Assembly (NCBI RefSeq): GCF_000200595.1
Contig: NC_014810.2
Coordinates: 1,560,311 to 1,624,310 of the forward strand
DNA length: 64,000 bases
Source of the DNA: Helicobacter felis ATCC 49179
GTDB lineage: Bacteria; Campylobacterota; Campylobacteria; Campylobacterales; Helicobacteraceae
Direction of reading: 5' to 3'
Position 1 is the stretch's first letter, and every line of letters starts with the position of its first letter. The translations under genes and the position numbers were made by a program. The notes beneath the pieces are model-generated. The model was not told the origin of the DNA and ran no database searches. It worked only from the letters and a program-made list of their open reading frames with translations. Shown here piece by piece: positions 58,143 through 64,000 of this stretch.

Positions 58143-58853
58143 TTAAAATCCCAACCCGCCCGTGATGGGGATGTTTAGCCCTGTCATGTAATCGCTCCCA
58201 CTAGAGAGCAAAAAGAGCAACATGGGCACAATGTCCTTTGGGGTGGCGTTGCGCTTTAGAGGGTGGTTTTCAGCTGCCACCTGCACGATTTTAGGATCGA
58301 TGCTTTCTAAAAACTTGGTTTCGATCATGGAGGGAGAGAGGCAGTTGATTTGAATATTGTGCTCCTTGTAATCGCTTGCCATAGAACGCATGAGCCCTAA
58401 CAAGGCATATTTCATCGTGGTATAAACGCTGGTGTGTTTGGGGGGGATGTTGCACACAAAACTTGAGAGCATTGCCACCACCTTACCCCCCTGTTTTTGG
58501 TGCGCAAGGGGGGGTAAAAAGGCCTGCAACATCAAAAAGAAGCTTTGCACACTGGCGCTAAAGTCGTGTTGCAAGGCTTGGGGGGAGATGTCTTTAAGAC
58601 GGGTGTAGGCATACTTGGGGTGGGCTAGATGCACGATTTTATTAGGCGTGGGGTGGTTAGCCTTAATGTTTTCAATCAAGGCTTGCACTTCTTGCAAAGA
58701 GCTTAAATCCGCCTTGAGGGGGTGTAAATTAGGCTTGTTGGGCAGGGGGCTTTTGTGGCTGTGGGCTAAAATAATGGCTTCTCTTGGCAATGCCTCCAAA
58801 AGGGCTAGCCCCAAATCCGAGGAAGCCCCTAAGATTAAATAGGTATCTTTCAT
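58143..58853 (-). CDS. Short-chain dehydrogenase/reductase
   Basis: A 236-residue Rossmann enzyme. It has the nucleotide-binding LGASSDLGLALLEAL, the catalytic Ser in MLSSFV and the YTTMK (YxxxK) motif, and ends with a GGLGF-type C-terminus like FabG proteins (TGLNIPITGGLGF). It could reduce a 3-oxoacyl-ACP, pairing with the MaoC dehydratase encoded directly upstream. The start ATG overlaps the stop of the MaoC gene (ATGA). Confidence 0.9.
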   Translation of the reverse strand: MKDTYLILGASSDLGLALLEALPREAIILAHSHKSPLPNKPNLHPLKADLSSLQEVQALIENIKANHPTPNKIVHLAHPKYAYTRLKDISPQALQHDFSASVQSFFLMLQAFLPPLAHQKQGGKVVAMLSSFVCNIPPKHTSVYTTMKYALLGLMRSMASDYKEHNIQINCLSPSMIETKFLESIDPKIVQVAAENHPLKRNATPKDIVPMLLFLLSSGSDYMTGLNIPITGGLGF

Positions 58854-59705
58854 TCTAAGACCTTGGCTAAAATGTCTGCAGTGCTCACTAAAAAGGGTTC
58901 ATCATTGATATTCTCAATGCGCGCTTTTAAACTTGCCACTTGGAAAGCCTCATTCAAATGCACAATGCGCCCGCTCACCTGCAAGCAATCCCCCACATAC
59001 ACGGGTTTTTTAAAGCGTAGGTCATAACTTAAAGACATGGCATATTCCCCGGGCAAGTGCTTACCCACTAGCCTAGAATAAAACATGCCCAGTGCCGCCC
59101 CGTGCAAGAGCACCCCCTTAAAACCCTTTGAAAGCATGTAATCCGTGTTGGCGTGCAAATGGCTATCATCGCCGCTTAGGACCCTGAATTTTTCCAACAT
59201 TTCTGCAGTCACCACAACGCTAAACCCGCCACACATGCCCACACGCAATTCTTGAAACTTATACGCATGCTTTAGACCAACAGCCCCACCTGTAATTTGG
59301 CGCGGCTCACACATAGCTCCCCCCCCCCCCCCCGATGAGGGCATCAATGCCTGCGCTGATCTCGATCGTTTTAAAGCTTGCATTGCAATGGGTGATCTTG
59401 CCCCACACACGCAAATTTGCGGGGGCATAGAGAGGGTTTTTGAAAGCCACTTTAATCCCCTGAAAGAGAGCGTATTTACCGGGCAAATGCATCCCCACCA
59501 AAGTCGAGTAATACGCGCTGTGTAACATCCCATGCACCACGCAACCTTTAAAGCCTTTTTCTTTAGCGTAAGTAGGGTCTGTGTGTAGGGGATTGTGATC
59601 GCCACTCAGTGCACTAAAGTTTTGCAAATGTTGCGGGGTCAAATCTAGGCTAAAACTTTCCTCTAACCCCTCAAAGAGGTCGGCAAAGCGGTAGGTTTTA
59701 AGCAT
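58850..59705 (-). CDS. Phase-variable double-hotdog MaoC-like dehydratase, frame OFF
   Basis: Two MaoC (hydratase/dehydratase) domains in tandem. Domain one has LSGDHNPLHTDPTYA and FKGCVVHGML, domain two LSGDDSHLHANTDYM and FKGVLLHGAA; the Asp-His pair of each active site is recognisable. They are joined across 15 G on the coding strand. As given, domain one ends at GGGGGSYV; 14 or 17 G would fuse both into about 285 residues. A start for domain two alone exists (GGGGGAGCT before ATG), so a partial product is possible. The start MLKTYRFADL at 59705 overlaps the end of the acp gene by 8 bp. Likely acts on 3-hydroxyacyl-ACP. Confidence 0.8.
59319..59333. repeat. Poly-C tract (15 nt), phase switch of the MaoC gene
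   Basis: Fifteen C on the + strand. OFF at 15; ON at 14 or 17. Confidence 0.85.
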
Positions 59706-59949
59706 GCTCAAGTTTGCGTTCAATCAACGCCACCATTTCACCCACATTTTTAAGCCCTTGCAATTCGCTTAAGTGGAACTTGATTTTAAAATGTTTCTCA
59801 ATGGCACTGATCAAACTAATGTGATTTAGGCTATCCCAATCCTCAATGTCGTTAGCGTTTGTGCTCTCATTGATGACTAAACTCGAGTCGTCAAAAATAT
59901 CTCTAAAAATCTCTTGCAACTGGCTAAAAATCTGTGTTGTTTCCATCAT
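59698..59949 (-). CDS. Acyl carrier protein (proximal)
   Basis: An 83-residue ACP with the pantetheine Ser in DWDSLNHISLI and the helix ISAIEKHFKIKFHLSEL. It starts inside the end of the FkbH gene (26-bp overlap) and its stop overlaps the MaoC start. FkbH-like enzymes typically load a glyceryl (or related) group onto such a partner ACP. Confidence 0.9.
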   Translation of the reverse strand: MMETTQIFSQLQEIFRDIFDDSSLVINESTNANDIEDWDSLNHISLISAIEKHFKIKFHLSELQGLKNVGEMVALIERKLEHA

Positions 59950-61701
59950 TTACCTTTATATAGTGGGGTTTGTCTGTGTGTTTCTCTAAATCCAAACTAA
60001 AAACGCTCCCGCCCTCGCTTTGGCTCTCTAAAGTGAAACCAAAGCCGGCATAAAGCTGGGCGACCATCGCATTTTTAGGCGTGGGGTGGTAATAGCCCTT
60101 GAGGGTTTGCACGCCTAGCTTTCCAGCCTTTTTGACTAAGGCATTGAGCATGGCAAATTCTAGATCGCGCTTAAGAACCCGACAACTCATCAGCCAAATT
60201 TCTAAATGGCAAATCTCCCCCTCAATGCGCCCCACGCTGATCGCCACGATGCCATTGTCCCCGAATTTATCCACAAGCTGTCCATAAAGCGTGATATAAG
60301 CCGGACTTTGCGCCCACTCTTGCACTTGCGCTAGGGTACATCTCTTTGTGGTGCAGTTAAATTGGTTGGTCTTGTTGATGAGTTGGGTTAAGCGCTCAAA
60401 GGCATTGGGGTGAAAGGGGGCGATCAGGGCGCGCATTTCTAAGCTTTGTAAAAACTCGGCATAAGATCCAAATTGTTGCTGTGCACTTTGGCGCTGGGCA
60501 TTAGCTTGGTATTGGGCAGCGCGGGCTAAATCCTCTTGGCTAAGAGAAATGGGCTCAAAATACCCCGCTTCATCTAGCTTTGTGGTGTAATCTTCAGGTT
60601 GCCCTATGTCGGGCACAGCCACGCTAGGCAATTGGGCAGAAACTAAAGCGCGCTCGGCCGGGTTGTCATCCACAAAGACAAAGCTATCTAGCCCCAAATT
60701 GAGTTCTTTGGCAATCTCTACAATATTGCGATCTTTGGGCTCAAAATTGGCCTTAATACAAGCAAAATCAGCTGGTTTTAACAGCATGTTCTCATGCGAG
60801 AGTGCCAAAAGGGCGTTTTCATGCGTGTTTTTAGAGCAGATAGCAAGCACCACCCCGCGCTCTTTGAGTTCTAAAATATAGCGTTGGAAGGCACTATAGC
60901 TCTCAGCTAGTGCACTCTCACTTCCGATTACCAAGCCCGCTAAACCATCATCGGCAATCACCCCGCCATAAAGGGTATTATCCATATCCAAGATCAAGAC
61001 TTTTTTAGAAAGCCCAAAAATAGCGCAGGTCAGCTTGCTCAAATTCAAAGCCACGCAAGCCAAGCCTTCATAGCTCATCGCATACTTGGCGCGGTAGTAT
61101 AGGCTAGGATCAAACCACTTAGACAGCCCCACTTGAGCGGACAGATACAACAAATCTTGCATATACACCGAGGGGTGTTCTTTGACAAGCTTGATAATGG
61201 CGGTGTTGAGAGCATGGATAAAATGGGTCTTGCCACTTGAATAATCCAAATTACCTAATGATCGGTGCTGGGGCAAATCAAAATTATTAATGATGATCGC
61301 GCAAGAATAACGGGTCTTTAAAGAGATGAGCATGATCTCTATTTTATTCATCTCTTGTTGGACAAGTTTGGCGATTTCTTCCGCTGAGGCGTTAAGTGCG
61401 GGGAAGTGCTCGATATTGAGCCAAGAGGTGTGTAAATAGATGAGATCGGGAGCAAAATCCCTTAAAGCGGGGTTTTCAAACGCGCTTTCTTCGTAGTAAC
61501 GCCTGTAGTCGCTTTCATAAAAGCTAGGGGTGATACCCCTTTGGAGCAAAAAAACCTCCAAAAGGTCTTTAAGCTCGGCTGTGCTTGAGCCTCCTAAGAG
61601 GGCTATTTTCTTAGAAAGCCACCCCCCCCCCCCCCCGCAGAATCTAACAACTCTCTTTTGAGGCGTTTTTTATGACGCAGAAAATACGAAATATCTTGCA
61701 T
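59924..61701 (-). CDS. Phase-variable FkbH-like HAD-family protein, frame OFF
   Basis: The full protein of about 592 residues begins MQDISYFLRHKKRLKRELLD at 61701, passes through a tract of 15 G, and continues WLSKKIALLGGSSTAELKDL. Next come an SGNH-like N-terminal region (LIYLHTSWLNIEHFP), the HAD motif ILDMDNTLYGGVI and a C-terminal GNAT-like part (LMSCRVLKRDLEFAMLNAL). FkbH proteins take D-1,3-bisphosphoglycerate and form glyceryl-ACP, or act as ester synthases. With 15 G the frame stops soon after the tract; 13 or 16 restore it. The visible open frame from 61561 lacks only the tract side. It is the first gene of the tightly overlapping operon fkbH-acp-maoC-SDR-MBOAT. Confidence 0.85.
61622..61636. 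repeat. Poly-C tract (15 nt), phase switch of the FkbH gene
   Basis: Fifteen C on the + strand. OFF at 15; ON at 13 or 16. Because it is in the first gene, polarity could affect the whole operon. Confidence 0.85.
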
Positions 61702-62433
61702 ACAATAACTTTAAAATTAAAAATTTGAAGATGAACATAAGCAAATCACTGTCCAACAACTCATAAAGACTATAGAACTTTTGTTATCTGTCATAGGCAA
61801 TAGTAGGTGCACTAATTGGCTATCATTTTGCTCCACTAAAACTTTTCTAATACGGGACCAAGAACACAACACAAGGGAACCACCGTAAAAACATATTAAC
61901 AGAACTTAGACTCATCTATTATACACCATAGTAATCAAAAATCACTAATTTTGTGAGAGTTGAGCATATCTTAAGCTAACTGCTTTTTATTTTGAAAACT
62001 AAAATATTTTTCACAGCACATATGTTCTAGGACACCATATGACAAGATGTAAATCGATTTGAAAAAATCTTGATAACATACAGGGACACAGAACGAGAAA
62101 ATCAATCCCCCTAATTGGTAGTACTAGCCTAGAAAATCCAAATGCCTTTAGCATTCGGGCACTTCACTTAGAATCCAACTTATCTTGAGAACTATCCTGA
62201 GAATTGCTTTTGAGAAATTGCCCGAGTTGAGCACAAATCAATTTGGTCCTTTATCATAGGCTACTTGGCTAGATAGATTATGATGCGTATGTTGCTCTCC
62301 AGCGTTTCTAAAGACCTTAGATTGCTTTACATTTGTTTTGGTTTCGCTTAGCTTGTTTCTAGCTTAGTCTCTGTGTTCTCTAGGCTCCTTAGAGTGGTTT
62401 AGTTATGCTAGAATGCTTTTTAAAAGGATGTCC
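61702..62433. other. Intergenic region upstream of FkbH operon and doc pair
   Basis: About 730 bp of AT-rich DNA between divergent units; no gene seen. On the + strand an extended -10-like TGCTAGAAT (62406-62414) lies 20 bp before the small gene at 62434. The operon promoter on the minus strand was not recognised. Confidence 0.4.
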
Positions 62434-62559
62434 ATGCCATCACAAAAACCAAGTTCCCAAGAATACGCCAAAAAGCTCCAAAAAGTGCGTGCCGAATGTA
62501 AAGAGAGACTGAAAAACCCTGAGATCTTGGCGGTTTATCAACGATTGGCGCAAAAGTAG
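62434..62559 (+). CDS. Small basic protein, candidate antitoxin of Doc
   Basis: A 41-residue ORF: MPSQKPSSQEYAKKLQKVRA, then ECKERLKNPEILAVYQRLAQ. It is positively charged and helical. It ends TAG, immediately followed by the GTG of doc (no spacer), which indicates a two-gene toxin-antitoxin operon. It is shorter than Phd (73 residues) and I do not recognise a Phd fold; its charged helix could wrap around the toxin. AAAGGA lies before the ATG. A second ATG two codons upstream is possible. Confidence 0.55.
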   Translation: MPSQKPSSQEYAKKLQKVRAECKERLKNPEILAVYQRLAQK

Positions 62560-62943
62560 GTGTTTTATCTCGATCTACAAACTGCGGTTGAAATCCATGA
62601 TGAAATCCTAGAGATCACGCAAGGGCTAAGGGGTTACAACTGCACAAGTCTTGGGTATTTACAGAGTGCTTTAAACAATATTCAAAACGACATTTATTAC
62701 CCCGCTTTTGAATCTAAATTGGCGCATCTTGTCTTTTCTTGTGTGAAGTTCCACCCTTTTGTCGATGGCAATAAACGCACAGCCGTGTATTTGGCAATCC
62801 ACTTTTTAAAGCTCAATGACAAGCCTATTAGCGCAGATTGTGAAAAATTTTTTGAGCCATTAGTGTTAGATATAGCCACAGACAAAATCAATAAAAAACA
62901 GCTAGAGATAATCCTTGCAGAGTATTTACAAAAGCTCGATTAG
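62560..62943 (+). CDS. doc: Doc-type toxin of the Fic/Doc family
   Basis: A 127-residue protein with the Fic/Doc motif HPFVDGNKRTA (residues 65-75). The NKR in place of NGR marks the Doc branch, whose P1 member phosphorylates EF-Tu. Size (126 in P1 Doc) and context fit a plasmid addiction module. The start is GTG directly after the stop of the small upstream gene. The last 77 bp are duplicated at 47395-47471. Confidence 0.85.
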   Translation: MFYLDLQTAVEIHDEILEITQGLRGYNCTSLGYLQSALNNIQNDIYYPAFESKLAHLVFSCVKFHPFVDGNKRTAVYLAIHFLKLNDKPISADCEKFFEPLVLDIATDKINKKQLEIILAEYLQKLD

Positions 62944-63483
62944 CTCTAGATTAAAGCCTAAAAAACAACAAAACATGCCTTGTATGGTGTTGTCTTGTGT
63001 CTTGCTAGGGTTTTTAGGTTTTAAGTCATTCATAAACCACCCTTACTTCAAGCTCTTTTGCCACTTAGAGTGGCTTCTAGTGTGGCTAGAAAACATTTTT
63101 ATCAATATTAAATCCCTCTCCCCTTGCCTTTTTGATTCGCTAAAGATTTTTCTAAGTCCGCCTTTAGTTGTGTAGTTATGGCAACTTGCTCGTTTAATTG
63201 CGTTTGCGTGTTTATAAGCTCTGTCCGTAATTTGTCTTGCTCTCTTTGTAAATCATCTTTTTGTGTTTGCAAGCTCTCTACTTGATTTTCTAGCTTTGTA
63301 ATCTTAGTTTTCTGTGCATTGTTCTACAAGCGTAGATCGGTGTTTCTAAGCTTGGTATTCTTATCCTCAAGGGTTTTTAATCCTTTTGTCCTTCTCTTCT
63401 AGCTCCGTTGTGAGCTTCAAGGTTTTGCCCTTATAGTATTGGGCATCCCCTTTGGCTGTCTCTAGCATTTGCCCATATGCATC
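62867..63483. repeat. 617-bp direct repeat (doc/mob junction), right copy
   Basis: Partner of 47395-48011. Recombination between them would excise a 15,472-bp circle that keeps one complete doc gene and one relaxase gene end. Confidence 0.85.
63108..63483 (-). pseudogene. C-terminal fragment of a relaxase gene
   Basis: Identical to the end of the relaxase pseudogene at 47636-48011. Translation in the restored frames gives coiled coil such as NTQTQLNEQVAITTQLKADL. It is cut at 63483, where unrelated sequence begins. Confidence 0.7.
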
Positions 63484-63503
63484 CCCCTACGGTCGTTTGA
63501 GTA

Positions 63504-63680
63504 GCAAATTATCAAGCGAACTTGTGAGCGCACCCTTTAGGGTTGATAATTTGCAAATTATCAAGCGAACTTGTGAGCGCACCCTTTAGGGTTGATAATT
63601 TGCAAACTATTACCCTTAAAAGGGACACTTCGCAAACTATTACCCTTAAAAGGGACACTTCGCAAGCTCGTTTGATAGTT
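63504..63680 (+). other. Twin stem-loop element C with internal duplications
   Basis: Stem one pairs GCAAATTATCA with TGATAATTTGC and is present twice in tandem (63504-63554 and 63553-63603, 49-bp unit). The second stem region contains a 30-bp direct duplication (63604-63633 and 63634-63663), and AAACTAT pairs with ATAGTTT at about 63674-63680. The loop (AGCGAACTTGTGAGCGCACC) is nearly the same as in element B. A GCCC/GGGC hairpin follows at about 63682-63693. Confidence 0.6.
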
Positions 63681-63695
63681 TGCCCTGCGGGGCTT

Positions 63696-64000
63696 CTAAG
63701 TGATAGGTGGCAATGCTAAATAGTGTTTTCTGTCTTCCGCACTTGGATAGTCTAAGCACTGATCTGCTACCCTGATGTAGTTATATTCAAACCTAACAAA
63801 CACCACTCCATAATGCGCTTTGAGCGTGCGTTCTACTTCTTGTCGGCTATGCGCTCTAGCCATCGCGTTTCTAAGCACGACACAAAAGGCTGGATCAGGC
63901 ACAAGAAACTCACAGCCCATTAGCTTTCCTAATTTGCGGGCAATGTTGTTCCATACGGGTGTGTCAAATTTCTCTGCAAGATAGGCATACACGCCATACT
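63696..64000 (-). CDS. Unrecognised protein, partial (5' end outside window)
   Basis: The frame is open to the right edge of the window, and 101 codons are visible. Visible segments are FDTPVWNNIARKLGKLMGCE, then a basic helix AMARAHSRQEVERTLKAHYG and VVFVRFEYNYIRVADQCLDY. The mix of charged helices and aromatic strands suggests a soluble, perhaps nucleic-acid-binding protein; I do not recognise the family. Its stop lies just past element C, so the two converge. Confidence 0.45.
   Translation of the reverse strand, partial: YGVYAYLAEKFDTPVWNNIARKLGKLMGCEFLVPDPAFCVVLRNAMARAHSRQEVERTLKAHYGVVFVRFEYNYIRVADQCLDYPSAEDRKHYLALPPIT

Noticed and set aside
58850-59605. A 251-residue protein from 59605
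   Set aside because: Its first 95 residues are an out-of-frame reading of MaoC domain one. The true gene starts at 59705 and crosses the C tract.

Overview
The window looks like accessory DNA of a gastric, non-pylori Helicobacter. The clues are Hof/Hop-type outer membrane proteins, families of Sel1-repeat proteins, methyl-accepting chemotaxis proteins, Rep_3 plasmid initiators with iterons, MobA/MobL-type relaxases, and long C/G homopolymers that act as phase-variation switches. The species cannot be fixed from the sequence alone.

Layout. 1-3.3 kb: a type I restriction-modification operon (hsdM, a HEPN-motif protein, hsdS running off the left edge). 3.7-8.8 kb: a plasmid-origin-associated repeat, then decayed prophage genes (terminase C-terminal half, a large broken virion-type protein with a possible toxin C-terminus). 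8.8-9.4 kb: a truncated Sel1 gene. 9.5-28.1 kb: a cargo block with two chemoreceptors, a Rep_3 replication module with iterons, three outer membrane proteins, an NlpC/P60-Sel1 lipoprotein, a phase-variable Sel1 lipoprotein, a lipid A phosphoethanolamine transferase and glutamate decarboxylase. 28.4-29.8 kb: a ParA/ribbon-helix-helix partition pair beside 16 perfect copies of a 31-bp repeat. 30-36 kb: three large Sel1-repeat genes, all rearranged or frameshifted.

36-47.4 kb: a unit of about 10.3 kb flanked by 1,051-bp direct repeats of a rep gene. Closing the circle across these repeats would restore a complete rep gene and an iteron origin next to a relaxase operon. Its cargo is a three-gene operon that I read as an undescribed lanthipeptide-like (RiPP) system: a 37-residue precursor ending in a Thr/Cys-rich core after Gly-Gly, a stand-alone LanM-type dehydratase (DUF4135) with no cyclase domain, and an ABC exporter.

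47.4-63.5 kb: a second unit of about 15.5 kb flanked by 617-bp direct repeats. It holds a decayed relaxase, a frameshifted rep gene with its own iterons, a broken Hop-type porin gene, an acyl-carrier-protein-dependent modification cluster (FkbH-like, two ACPs, double-hotdog MaoC protein, SDR, MBOAT, polysaccharide deacetylase, GNAT-like protein) and a Doc-type toxin-antitoxin pair. Three genes of the modification cluster carry 14-15-nt homopolymers and are out of frame as given, so the whole pathway looks phase-variable. The logical product is an acyl (possibly glyceryl) decoration of a surface glycan or flagellin sugar.

The whole has the appearance of one or more plasmids fused into a larger replicon by homologous recombination between rep, mob/doc and Sel1 repeats. 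Many single-base frameshifts sit in homopolymers. Some may be phase switches, some decay and some sequencing error; the sequence alone does not separate these.
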